From positions 1,857,650-1,921,649 of the forward strand of contig NZ_LR594487.1 of assembly GCF_901686465.1 (NCBI RefSeq): a stretch of DNA of 64,000 nt, read 5' to 3'. The notes below the pieces were generated by a model. It was not told the DNA's origin and did no database searches. It was given only the letters and a program-made list of their open reading frames with translations. Below, piece by piece: positions 27,531 through 35,856 of this stretch. Position 1 is the stretch's first letter, and each line of letters begins with the position of its first letter. A program made the translations under genes and the position numbers. This DNA is from Halorubrum sp. DM2. GTDB lineage: Archaea; Halobacteriota; Halobacteria; Halobacteriales; Haloferacaceae.

Positions 27531-29387
27531 GTGTCTAGTAGCCTGCTGCCGGTGATCGCGGCGATACTCGTGTCGGGGCTCGCGGTACAGCTGCTCGCTC
27601 ACCGGCTGCGGGTGCCGAGCGTCATCTTCTACCTCGCGATCGGCGTGGTGTTAGGCCCGGAGGTGCTGGGACTCGTCACGCTGGAGACGTTCGGCGACGG
27701 ACTGGAGATAATCGTCGGACTCAGTGTCGCCATCATCGTCTTCGAGGGGGCGTTCGCGCTTCAGATCGACCGGATCCGGCGCGCGTCGACGGTGTCGCTC
27801 CGCTTGGTGACGATAAGCGCCCTCGTGATGTTCCTCGGCACCGCGGCGGCGGTCCGCGTCTTCGCCGGCGGCACGTGGGAGATATCGCTGCTCATCGGCG
27901 CGCTGCTCGTGGCGACCGGGCCGACCGTTATCACCCCGATCCTCAACGTGGTCCGGGTGCGGGATCACGTTGCGACCGCGTTAGAGACTGAGGGGATCGT
28001 CAACGACGTGACCGCCGCGATCGTCGCGGTCGTGATATTCGAGACGCTGCTGCTCGACGACCTCGGCGTCCCCGCGACGGTGTTCTCCTTCCTCCAGCGG
28101 TTCGGCGTCGGGATCGCTGCGGGGCTGCTCGCCACCGTCGTCATCTACGTGCTCTTGGACAGCGACCTCGTCCCCGAACGCGACGTACAGGCGTCACAGT
28201 TCCTCGTGCTGGCGGCCGCGATCGGGTCGTTCGCGGCCGCCGAGGCGGTCGCCGCCGAGGCGGGAATCGCGGCGGCGGCGACGAGCGGAATCCTCCTCGG
28301 GAACCTCGGGCTGGACAACCGCGAGGAGATAGAGAGCTTCGCACAGAACACGACCACGATCGTCCTCTCGTTCGTGTTCATCTCGCTGGCCGCGCTGATC
28401 GACGTCGAGGCGATCGCCGGACTCGGCGTCGGCGTGATCGCGATCGTCGCCGTCATCATGCTCGTCTTGCGGCCGCTGGGGGCGTTCGTCGCGACCCTCG
28501 GCGTCGAGCGGTTCACCCGGCCCGAGCGGCTGTTCATCGCGAGCGTCGGACCGCGGGGGATCATCCCGGCGAGCGTGGCGACGCTGTTCGCCATCGAGCT
28601 GGAGCTCGCGGGCAGCGTCGCGGCCGGCGAACTGCTCGTCGGTACGGTGTTCGCGGTCATCTTCGCGACGGTCCTGATCGAGGCGGGGCTCGCGCGGCAG
28701 ATCGGCGAGTTCCTCGGAGTGTCACCAATGCGCACGATAATCATCGGCGGGGGCCGGGTCGGCCAGGCGCTCGCCACGCGACTGGAGAACAGGGGCGAGT
28801 ACGTCGTGGTCGTCGAGTCGGACCCGGAGGCCGTCGAGCGGGCGCGCTCGGAGGGGTTCACCGTCTACGAGGGCGACGGCAGTGACACGGAGACGCTCCG
28901 CGGCGTCAACATCGAGGACGCGAAGCGGTTCGTCACCACGACGACCGACGACGACATCAACCTCCTCGCGTGTCAGCTCGCGATCACAAAGTTCGATGTC
29001 GAATCCGTCTACTCGCGGGTGAACGACCCGGACAACGTCGACGCCTTCGACAGCATCGGCGTCAAGGGCATCGACGCCTCGACGGCGACCGCGGTGGCCA
29101 TCGACGACGAGATCGAGCGGCCGGCGCTCACCCACTGGATGAACGAGCTCGGCGACAACCACGACGTTCAGGAGGTCGAGGTGACCTCTCAGAAACTCGC
29201 GGGCAAGACCATCCGAGACCTCAACGCGCAGATCCCCGACGGGACCTTCGTCGCCGTCGTGAGCCGCGACGGCGAGAACCACGTCCCCACCGCCGACAGC
29301 GTCCTCGAAATCGGCGACCACGTGACGTTCATCGGCGACACCGACGCGGTCCGTCGGGCGATGGACCGGTTCCACCCGCACGATTAA
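27531..29387 (+). CDS. CPA-family cation:proton antiporter with TrkA-N/TrkA-C domains
   Basis: 618 residues with a GTG start at 27531; earlier in-frame codons encode an Arg-rich stretch unlike a membrane N-terminus. Residues about 1-390 form a 12-13 helix Na+/H+ exchanger domain (LPVIAAILVSGLAVQLLAHR ... LRVPSVIFYLAIGVVLGP). From about 395 comes a TrkA-N (RCK) domain with IIIGGGRVGQALA and a TrkA-C domain (residues about 535-612). The regulatory domains suggest nucleotide-gated K+ or Na+ efflux. GGAGGCGGAG at 27503-27512 is a weak ribosome-binding candidate, farther upstream than usual. Confidence 0.9.
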   Translation: MSSSLLPVIAAILVSGLAVQLLAHRLRVPSVIFYLAIGVVLGPEVLGLVTLETFGDGLEIIVGLSVAIIVFEGAFALQIDRIRRASTVSLRLVTISALVMFLGTAAAVRVFAGGTWEISLLIGALLVATGPTVITPILNVVRVRDHVATALETEGIVNDVTAAIVAVVIFETLLLDDLGVPATVFSFLQRFGVGIAAGLLATVVIYVLLDSDLVPERDVQASQFLVLAAAIGSFAAAEAVAAEAGIAAAATSGILLGNLGLDNREEIESFAQNTTTIVLSFVFISLAALIDVEAIAGLGVGVIAIVAVIMLVLRPLGAFVATLGVERFTRPERLFIASVGPRGIIPASVATLFAIELELAGSVAAGELLVGTVFAVIFATVLIEAGLARQIGEFLGVSPMRTIIIGGGRVGQALATRLENRGEYVVVVESDPEAVERARSEGFTVYEGDGSDTETLRGVNIEDAKRFVTTTTDDDINLLACQLAITKFDVESVYSRVNDPDNVDAFDSIGVKGIDASTATAVAIDDEIERPALTHWMNELGDNHDVQEVEVTSQKLAGKTIRDLNAQIPDGTFVAVVSRDGENHVPTADSVLEIGDHVTFIGDTDAVRRAMDRFHPHD

Positions 29388-29435
29388 GACGTCGCTCGGG
29401 TGGTCTGGCCCGTCCGTTTCTAACTAGCCGTTGAC

Positions 29436-29816
29436 GACGTAACGGTCGCTGAAGCCCCAGTCGCTCGGCTGTACGTAGCTGGTTTTCGCACAGTGCCGAT
29501 CATCGAGACCGCTGAAGCCCCAGTCGCGAGGCGGGCGCACGCTCGCTGCGGTCCTCGTCACTCGCGCTGCTCGTTCCTGCGGTCCTTGCGTCGTCATCAG
29601 AACGCTTTGCGTTCTGATCGGCTCACGAGAGCTCTGCTCTCGTGAACGCCTGCGCCCGCCTCGCGACTGCCCCTTTGAGTCCCGCCCCGCACCGCCCAGC
29701 ACAGCACCTCACGCCTCCCCAGCCTCGTCAGTCGCCACCGCTTCGCTCCGGCGACTGACTCCCTCGCGGGCGGTTCGCGGGTGCTATCGCACCCGCTCAC
29801 CGGCGCGCCACCGATT
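29436..29816 (+). repeat. Dispersed modular hairpin repeat, copy C (most complete)
   Basis: Box 1 GAAGCCCCAG at 29451-29460 (followed by TCGCTCGGCTGTACG) and box 2 at 29514-29523, 63 bp apart. Inverted repeat arms CAGTCGCGAGGCGGGCG (from 29521) and CGCCCGCCTCGCGACTG (about 29651-29667). Two modules between them: 29596-29618 (10-bp stem, loop TTT) and 29623-29645 (10-bp stem, loop TCT). The tail matches copies A and B, with hairpins GTCAGTCGCC/GGCGACTGAC (29727-29736, 29750-29759) and GCGGGTGC/GCACCCGC (29777-29784, 29789-29796). Confidence 0.88.
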
Positions 29817-29911
29817 CTTAAAGACTCATGTCTGTACCCGCATCGGGGACCCGACACCGTCTTTCCCGACAATCCCACGGCTCGTGCTGTTCAGAGCTTG
29901 GTGTGTCCGAA

Positions 29912-30029
29912 AACGTCCTGACGGAGTCCTACGCGAGCGGCGAAGCCGCGAGCGTAGGGCACGTCAGGACGTGAACGCGGCGGCTGTCGAACGAAGTGAG
30001 ACAGCCGCAAAGTGAACGTCCTGACGGAG
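29912..30029. repeat. Duplicated tRNA-Arg 3' end flanking hairpins
   Basis: AACGTCCTGACGGAG, the last bases of the tRNA-Arg gene plus three flanking bases, occurs at 30015-30029 and again at 29912-29926. Between them lie GCGGC-GAA-GCCGC, a 9-bp hairpin GCGGCTGTC/GACAGCCGC (29980-29988, 30000-30008) and a third, inverted partial copy (CGTCAGGACGT, near 29962-29972). The layout looks like an old integration scar at a tRNA. Confidence 0.6.
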
Positions 30030-30089
30030 ATTTGAACTCCGGTCCCTGGCTCCGCAAGCCAAGAGGATAGTCCACTACCCTACCAGGAC
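30017..30089 (-). tRNA. tRNA-Arg (anticodon GCG)
   Basis: A 73-nt cloverleaf on the minus strand: acceptor GTCCTGG pairs with TCAGGAC, discriminator G, anticodon stem TTGGC/GCCAG with loop TTGCGGA giving anticodon GCG, and T-arm CGGAG-TTCAAAT-CTCCG. No intron and no encoded CCA. It reads CGC and CGU codons. Confidence 0.93.
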
Positions 30090-30339
30090 TCATCTCTACG
30101 TATCGCGGTAGAACTTAAGACGGTTACGGTCCGGCGGCCGCGTGCCTGCGGTCCGCACGCATCCGCCGGCGCGGGATGAACACCTTTTGTACCGAGGGGA
30201 CCCCATGAACGCCCATGAGACGCCTTCGAGCCGCGACCGCCGCCCGAGCCGGTCGCTCCGCCGGCCGTCCGGGACCCGGCACGAATCCCGGTCAACGGCA
30301 ACGCTTATCCGCGAACTCGCCGACCACGGAGGTACGCGT

Positions 30340-31827
30340 ATGGGAGCCATAGAGGAGGTGTACGAGGACCTCGACACCGACGTCGAGTTCGAGGAGTTCG
30401 AGGCTGCGGTCGAGGACAAGGTCGAGCAGATGGGCGGGCTGGCGGACGAGGAGACCGCCGCGATGCTCATCGCGCACGAGCTGCGCGACGAGGAGGCCGA
30501 TACCATCGCCGACATCGAACCGGGAATGAACGAGGTGAAGTTCCTCGGGAAGGTGACCGCCATCGGCGAGATCCGGACCTTCGAGCGCGACGACGAGGAG
30601 GCCGAGGAGGGACGCGTCTGTAACGTCGACGTCGCGGACGCCTCCGGCTCCGTCCGGGTCGCGCTGTGGGACGACATGGCCGCGGCCGCGGAGGAGGAAC
30701 TGGAAGTCGGACAGGTCCTCAGGGTGATGGGCCGCCCCAAGGAGGGGTACAGCGGCCTCGAAGTGAGCGCCGACAAGGTCGAACCCGACGAGGACGCCGA
30801 GGTGGACGTTCAGGTGCTCGACACCTACCAGGTCGAGGACCTCACGCTCGGCGCGTCCGACGTCGACCTCGTCGGGCAGGTGCTCGACACCGACTCGATC
30901 CGGACGTTCGACCGCGACGACGGCAGCGAAGGCCGGGTCGCCAACCTCACCGTCGGCGACGAGACGGGTCGCGTCCGCGTCACGCTGTGGGACGACAAGG
31001 CGGACCTCGCCGAGGAGTTCGAGGCCGGCGAGGTCGTTGAGGTCGGCGACGGCTACGTCCGAGAGCGCGACGGCGACCTGGAGCTTCACGTCGGCGACCG
31101 CGGCACCGTCGAGCGCGTCGACGAGGACGTCGAGTACGTCCCGGAGACGACCGACATCGCCGACCTCGAAATCGACCAGACGGTCGATATCGCCGGCGGC
31201 GTCATCGAGACGGATCCGAAGCGGACGTTCGACCGCGACGACGGCAGCGAGGGGCAGGTCCGCAACGTCCGGATCAAAGACGAGACGGGCGAGATCCGCG
31301 TCGCGCTGTGGGGCGACAAGGCCGACCGCGACATCGACCTCGCCGACCGCGTCGTCTTCACCGACGTCGAGATCCAGGACGGCTGGCAGGACGACTTAGA
31401 GGCGTCCGCGAACTGGCGCTCGACCGTCTCAGTCCTCGACGGGGAAAGTGAGGCGGCCGCGGCGAGCGCGACGACGGGATCCGGTGCCGACGGGAGCGGT
31501 GCCGGCGACGACCGCGGCGCGGACGAGACCGGGCTCGGTGCCTTCGCCGAGGACGGACAGAAGGCGGCCGCCGAGGCCGTCGCCGGGGAGTCCGGCGGCG
31601 ACGACGGGAGCGGTCCGAGCGGCGGCGCTGCGGCCGCGACGACCGACCGGTCGGCCGCGGACGTCGAGTTCACCGGGACGGTGGTCCAGACGGGCGACCC
31701 CGTCGTGCTCGACGACGGAACGCAGACGAAGACCGTCGACACCGACGCGAGCCTTCGGCTCGGCGAGGAGATAACGGTCCGCGGTCCCGAGCGCGACGGC
31801 ACCATCGACGCGGACGACGTCTTCTGA
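30340..31827 (+). CDS. rpa2: Replication protein A-like single-stranded DNA-binding protein (three OB folds)
   Basis: 495 residues. Three OB folds are recognisable by their repeated pattern (EIRTFERDDEE ... SVRVALWDD; SIRTFDRDDGS ... RVRVTLWDD; PKRTFDRDDGS ... EIRVALWGD) at about 70-150, 180-270 and 285-365. A long Ala/Gly/Ser-rich linker and a short C-terminal OB-like segment (DVEFTGTVVQTGDPVVLDDG) follow. GGAGGT (30328-30333) six bases upstream of ATG 30340 is a good ribosome-binding site, unlike the leaderless neighbours. The histone and deacetylase genes follow as in other haloarchaea, supporting the rpa2 assignment. Confidence 0.88.
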   Translation: MGAIEEVYEDLDTDVEFEEFEAAVEDKVEQMGGLADEETAAMLIAHELRDEEADTIADIEPGMNEVKFLGKVTAIGEIRTFERDDEEAEEGRVCNVDVADASGSVRVALWDDMAAAAEEELEVGQVLRVMGRPKEGYSGLEVSADKVEPDEDAEVDVQVLDTYQVEDLTLGASDVDLVGQVLDTDSIRTFDRDDGSEGRVANLTVGDETGRVRVTLWDDKADLAEEFEAGEVVEVGDGYVRERDGDLELHVGDRGTVERVDEDVEYVPETTDIADLEIDQTVDIAGGVIETDPKRTFDRDDGSEGQVRNVRIKDETGEIRVALWGDKADRDIDLADRVVFTDVEIQDGWQDDLEASANWRSTVSVLDGESEAAAASATTGSGADGSGAGDDRGADETGLGAFAEDGQKAAAEAVAGESGGDDGSGPSGGAAAATTDRSAADVEFTGTVVQTGDPVVLDDGTQTKTVDTDASLRLGEEITVRGPERDGTIDADDVF

Positions 31828-31870
31828 CGCCGCTCGTTCGGGATCCGGCGGGGATGCGGCTAACGGAAAG

Positions 31871-31900
31871 CGTTATACGACACACGGACGCGTCTGTGTG
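31871..31900 (+). promoter_or_regulatory. Histone promoter with a 20-bp near-palindrome over the start site
   Basis: TATA-like GTTATACG (31872-31879) is about 27 nt before the ATG at 31902. CACACGGACGCGTCTGTGTG (31881-31900), a palindrome with one mismatched pair, fills the space from TATA to start codon and covers the predicted transcription start. Confidence 0.6.
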
Positions 31901-31901
31901 T

Positions 31902-32333
31902 ATGAGTGTCGAGTTACCGTTCGCGCCGGTCGACGGCATAATCCGGCGGAACGCGGGGGAACTCCGCGTCAGCGCGGACGCCGCCGAGGAGCTGGCCCGT
32001 CGGATCCAGTCGCACGGCGCTGAACTGGCCGTCGACGCGGCCGAGCGCGCGACCGCGGACGGTCGGAAAACGCTGATGGCGGCGGACTTCGGCGTCGAGC
32101 AGGTCGTCAGCCGCGAGGACCTCACGCTGCCGGTCGCGCCTATCGACCGGATTGCTCGCCTCCGGATCGACGACCGATATCGCGTCGGCGTCGACGCGCG
32201 CGTCGCGCTGGCCGACATCTTAGAGGACTACGCGAACAACGTCGCGAGCGCGGCGGCGACGCTGGCTCGCCACGCGGACCGACGAACGGTACAGGCCGAG
32301 GACATCGAGACGTACTTCGCGCTGTTCGAGTAG
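31902..32333 (+). CDS. Archaeal histone, fused doublet
   Basis: 143 residues holding two complete histone folds in tandem: the first begins LPFAPVDGIIRRNAGELRVS and ends about residue 68, the second begins LPVAPIDRIARLRIDDRYRV and ends with RTVQAEDIETYFALFE. Doublet histones are characteristic of haloarchaea and form a pseudo-dimer that binds DNA. The stop codon abuts the ATG of the deacetylase gene, so the two are one unit. Strong leaderless promoter. Confidence 0.94.
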   Translation: MSVELPFAPVDGIIRRNAGELRVSADAAEELARRIQSHGAELAVDAAERATADGRKTLMAADFGVEQVVSREDLTLPVAPIDRIARLRIDDRYRVGVDARVALADILEDYANNVASAAATLARHADRRTVQAEDIETYFALFE

Positions 32334-33338
32334 ATGCGGTTCGGCTACAGCGAGCGGTGTCTCGAACACGACACCGGCGAGCGACACCCGGAGAACCCGG
32401 ACCGACTCCGCGCGATCCGCCGCGGGCTCACGAAGCGACACGGCGTCGAGTACGTCGAGGCGGACCCGGCCGAGAAGGCGGCCGTCACGGCCGTCCACGA
32501 CCTCGACTACGTCGACGAACTGGAGTCGTTCGTCGCCGACGGCGGCGGGAGCTGGGACCCCGACACCGTCGCCAGCGAGGGGACGTGGGACGCGGCGCTC
32601 ACCGCCGCCGGGCTCGCGCAGTGGGCGGCCCGCGAGGCGATCGATGGGACGGGCGGACGCCAGACGCCGTTCGCGCTCGGCCGCCCGCCGGGCCACCACG
32701 CGGTCACCGGCGACGCGATGGGATTCTGTTTTTTCAACAACGCCGCGGTCGCGGCCCAGACCGTCCTCGACGGGGGCCTCGCGGACCGCGTCGCGATCTT
32801 CGACTGGGACGTCCACCACGGGAACGGCACGCAGGACATCTTCTACGATCGCGGCGACGTCTTCTACGCCTCGATCCACGAAGACGGCCTCTACCCGGAC
32901 ACGGGCGCGCTCGACGAGACCGGCGAGGGGGACGGGGCGGGGACGACCGCGAACCTCCCGCTGGCGGCCGGCGCGGGCGATGCCGACTACCTGTACGCCG
33001 TTGACGAGGCGATCGCACCGGCCGTCGACCGGTTCGACCCCGACCTGTTGCTCGTCTCCGCGGGCTTCGACGCGCACCGCCACGACCCCATCTCGCGGAT
33101 GCGCGTCTCCTCCGAAGGGTACGCGCTGTTGACCGACCGGATCCGGACGCTCGCGAGCGACGTCGACGCCGCCGACGCGTACGTCCTCGAAGGCGGATAC
33201 GGACTCGACACGCTCGCCGAGGGCGTCTCGATGGTCCACGAGACGTACGACGGACGGACCCCCGTCGCCACCGACGAGGAGCCGGACGAGAAGACGGAGT
33301 CGCTTGTCGCCGACCTCCGATCGGAACTGGATCTGTAG
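32334..33338 (+). CDS. Histone deacetylase family protein
   Basis: 334 residues of the arginase/deacetylase fold. Zinc and catalytic motifs are all present: GRPPGHHAV (His-His pair, about residue 117-125), FFNNAAVAA, DWDVHHGNGTQD (zinc ligands), HEDGLYPDTG and SAGFDAHRHDP near 240. It directly follows the histone gene with no gap. Deacetylation of histone or other lysines is inferred; related enzymes also act on acetylpolyamines or acetoin-pathway proteins. Confidence 0.92.
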   Translation: MRFGYSERCLEHDTGERHPENPDRLRAIRRGLTKRHGVEYVEADPAEKAAVTAVHDLDYVDELESFVADGGGSWDPDTVASEGTWDAALTAAGLAQWAAREAIDGTGGRQTPFALGRPPGHHAVTGDAMGFCFFNNAAVAAQTVLDGGLADRVAIFDWDVHHGNGTQDIFYDRGDVFYASIHEDGLYPDTGALDETGEGDGAGTTANLPLAAGAGDADYLYAVDEAIAPAVDRFDPDLLLVSAGFDAHRHDPISRMRVSSEGYALLTDRIRTLASDVDAADAYVLEGGYGLDTLAEGVSMVHETYDGRTPVATDEEPDEKTESLVADLRSELDL

Positions 33339-33450
33339 CTCGGAAACGAGTCGTCAGACTCGCGATTCGCGATGCTTACCGCTCGTTGGTTCGTCGATGC
33401 CGGAATCGCTCGTCGCCGCCGCTCTTTGCTCGTAATCGGCGTCGACAAAA

Positions 33451-33537
33451 CGCCCGGAGCGGGATTTGAACCGGAATCAGACGTGCTCGCTCCCGTCGGT
33501 CGCTGCGCGCGACTGATAGGGTTCAAATCCTCTGGCG
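33451..33537. repeat. tRNA-Asp 3'-end fragment with an inverted partner
   Basis: 33451-33472 is identical to the 3' end of the tRNA-Asp genes (same 22 bases as 33600-33621). An inverted, diverged copy (GGGTTCAAATCCTCTGGCG) lies at 33519-33537, so GGATTTGAACC/GGTTCAAATCC form an 11-bp inverted repeat (33462-33472, 33520-33530). The sequence between is GC-rich with ATCAG/CTGAT at its ends. It cannot fold as a full tRNA; a pseudo-tRNA or att-site remnant is likely. Confidence 0.65.
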
Positions 33538-33599
33538 CTTTGCTGTCGCAGAACTCACTCGTCGCTTCGCTTCTTGTTCGTTGTTGCGACAGCGAAAGA

Positions 33600-33672
33600 C
33601 GCCCGGAGCGGGATTTGAACCCGCGTCACGACCGTGACAGGGTCGTATGATGGGCCACTACACCATCCGGGC
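33600..33672 (-). tRNA. tRNA-Asp (anticodon GTC), distal copy
   Basis: 73 nt on the minus strand: acceptor GCCCGGA/TCCGGGC, discriminator G, anticodon stem CGACC/GGTCG with loop CTGTCAC (anticodon GTC), T-arm GCGGG-TTCAAAT-CCCGC. Sequence identical to the next copy, 29 bp away. Confidence 0.95.
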
Positions 33673-33701
33673 AAACAGCGACAGCGCCCCGAAACTGGGG
33701 A

Positions 33702-33774
33702 CGCCCGGAGCGGGATTTGAACCCGCGTCACGACCGTGACAGGGTCGTATGATGGGCCACTACACCATCCGGGC
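33702..33774 (-). tRNA. tRNA-Asp (anticodon GTC), proximal copy
   Basis: Identical in sequence to the copy at 33600-33672 and on the same strand, so probably transcribed first. Two identical Asp tRNA genes fit the very high Asp content of halophile proteins. Confidence 0.95.
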
Positions 33775-33990
33775 TTGTCGCATCAGTTCGTACCCCTGTC
33801 TGGCAAATAAGGCTTGTCATCCCCGACGAGGGTGGGGGTCGATGACAGGAACTTTCGGCCTGTCGGTGGGGACGGTGAAGGGGTCGACGGCTCGCGATAC
33901 CCGTCTTATCCGGTATCCTTTTGTGGGAACCTCGCGTGCGTGTGAGTGTCGAACGCCCCCGACTCGTGAGCGGTGCGCAGCGGCGCTTGG

Positions 33991-34000
33991 TAAGTCTTAT
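33991..34000 (+). promoter_or_regulatory. Probable TATA box of the rpo operon
   Basis: TAAGTCTTAT lies 63-72 nt before the rpoH ATG (34063), giving a leader of roughly 35-40 nt. No stronger AT-rich element is seen between it and the gene. Confidence 0.45.
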
Positions 34001-34062
34001 GCCGCTGGCGCGTGTACACATCTGTAGTATCTCGTGATAGCTTCTCCCCACCACCAGCACCC

Positions 34063-34293
34063 ATGGTAGACGTAAGCCAACACGAACTCGTCCCGGACCA
34101 CGTCCTCCTCGACGACCCCGAGGAGGTCGAATCGGTCCTGGCGGAGTACGACGTGAAGAAGACCCACTTACCGAAGATCAAACGCACCGATCCCGCGATC
34201 CCCGACGAGGCCGAGGTCGGCGACGTGGTGAAGATCGTTCGAAACTCTCGCACGACCGACGAGGCGGTCGTGTACCGACTGGTCGTCTCATGA
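34063..34293 (+). CDS. rpoH: DNA-directed RNA polymerase subunit H (Rpo5)
   Basis: 76 residues, homologous to the C-terminal domain of eukaryotic Rpb5: starts [17 protein letters not shown] and contains [20 protein letters not shown] followed by [20 protein letters not shown]. First gene of the polymerase operon; its stop overlaps the rpoB'' start (ATGA). Confidence 0.97.
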   Translation: MVDVSQHELVPDHVLLDDPEEVESVLAEYDVKKTHLPKIKRTDPAIPDEAEVGDVVKIVRNSRTTDEAVVYRLVVS

Positions 34294-35855
34294 ACAGGCA
34301 AGATCGACGCGTGGTTTCACGCGAATACTTCTCAGACGAACGGCTCGCCGAACACCACTTCCGCTCGTTCAACAACTTCCTGGACCGCGGCATGCAGGAG
34401 GTCGTCGACGAGAAGGAGACGATCGAGACGGACATCGGCGACAAGGAGGGCCAGGAGCCGGTGTACGTCGAGCTCGGTGACGTGCGGATGGCGACCCCCC
34501 GCGTCCGCGAGGCCGACGGGTCGGAGGAATTGCTGTACCCGCAGGAAGCCCGGCTGCGCAACATCACCTACTCCGCGCCGGTCTTCATGGAGATGTCCGT
34601 CATTCGCGGCGGCGAGGACGAGCCGGAGCAGGTCGTCGACACGACCGAGACTAAGGTCGGCCGGATGCCGATCATGGTCGGCTCAAACAAGTGTAACATG
34701 GCGGGCTTCTCCGACGAGGAGCTCATCGACATCGGCGAGGACCCCGTCGACCCCGGCGGCTACTTCATCGTCAACGGCTCCGAGCGCGTGCTGATGACAT
34801 CGGAGGACCTCGCCCCGAACAAGATCCTCGCCGAGTACGACTCGAAGTACGGCGACGAGATCCAGGTCGCGAAGACGTTCTCCCAGCGCCGCGGGTACCG
34901 CGCGCTGGTGCTGTGCGAGCGCAACCGCGAGGGGCTGCTCGAAGTGTCGTTCCCGTCCGTCTCGGGGTCGATCGACTTCGTGACGCTCGTCCGCGCGCTC
35001 GGCTTAGAGTCGGACGAGGAGATCGTCCACCGCGTCTCGGACGACCCCGAGATCGTGAAGTTCATGCTGGAGAACTTAGAGGAGGCCTCGGTCCAGACGA
35101 CCGAGGAGGCCATCGAGACCCTCGGCGAGCGCGTCGCCTCCGGGCAGGGGAAGAACTACCAGCTCAAGCGGGCGAACTACGTTATCGACCGCTACCTCCT
35201 CCCGCACCTCCACGAGGAGGGCGTCGACGAGGAGGACGTGCGGATCAACAAGGCGTACTACCTCTGCCGGATGGCCGAGGCGTGTTTCGAACTCGCCTTG
35301 GACCGCCGCGAGGCCGACGACAAGGACCACTACGCGAACAAGCGCCTGAAGGTCTCCGGCGACCTCATGCGCGACCTGTTCCGCACCGCGCTCAACAAGC
35401 TGGCGCGCGACGTGAAGTACCAGCTCGAACGCGCGAACATGCGGAACCGGCAGCTCACCGTCAACACGGTGGTCCGCTCGGACGTGCTGACCGAGCGGCT
35501 CGAACACCCGATCGCGACGGGCAACTGGGTCGGCGGGCGCTCTGGGGTCTCCCAGCTCGTCGACCGGACGGACTACATGGGCGTGCTCTCGCACCTCCGG
35601 CGGCTTCGGTCGCCGCTGTCGCGGTCGCAGCCGCACTTCGAGGCGCGGGACCTCCACGCGACCCAGTGGGGTCGCATCTGCCCCTCCGAGACCCCGGAGG
35701 GACCGAACTGCGGGCTGGTGAAGAACTTCGCGCAGGCGATGGAGCTGTCACAGACCGTCGAGGACGAACAGGGGCTGAAACGAGAACTGGCGTCGATGGG
35801 TGTCGAGGGGATCCCCGGCATCGAGGGCGTCGAACGACAGACGGCGGACGACTAA
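34290..35855 (+). CDS. rpoB2: DNA-directed RNA polymerase subunit B'' (Rpo2N)
   Basis: 521 residues, the N-terminal half of the second-largest subunit (protrusion and lobe). Seen: NSRQDRRV-like start, [29 protein letters not shown], and the conserved end [20 protein letters not shown] with [20 protein letters not shown]. The B subunit is split here as in other euryarchaea, and B' begins one base after the stop. Confidence 0.97.
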   Translation: MNRQDRRVVSREYFSDERLAEHHFRSFNNFLDRGMQEVVDEKETIETDIGDKEGQEPVYVELGDVRMATPRVREADGSEELLYPQEARLRNITYSAPVFMEMSVIRGGEDEPEQVVDTTETKVGRMPIMVGSNKCNMAGFSDEELIDIGEDPVDPGGYFIVNGSERVLMTSEDLAPNKILAEYDSKYGDEIQVAKTFSQRRGYRALVLCERNREGLLEVSFPSVSGSIDFVTLVRALGLESDEEIVHRVSDDPEIVKFMLENLEEASVQTTEEAIETLGERVASGQGKNYQLKRANYVIDRYLLPHLHEEGVDEEDVRINKAYYLCRMAEACFELALDRREADDKDHYANKRLKVSGDLMRDLFRTALNKLARDVKYQLERANMRNRQLTVNTVVRSDVLTERLEHPIATGNWVGGRSGVSQLVDRTDYMGVLSHLRRLRSPLSRSQPHFEARDLHATQWGRICPSETPEGPNCGLVKNFAQAMELSQTVEDEQGLKRELASMGVEGIPGIEGVERQTADD

Positions 35856-35856
35856 T

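Noticed and set aside
29424-29702. Short frames inside repeat copies (also 46-282, 20430-20800, 53763-53981) encoding PRDWGF-like peptides
   Set aside because: They follow the repeat boxes in every copy and change with the hairpin modules; no promoter or conserved protein is seen.
33451-33537. Possible third tRNA-Asp gene
   Set aside because: Only the 3' end is intact; acceptor, D-arm and anticodon arm cannot form.
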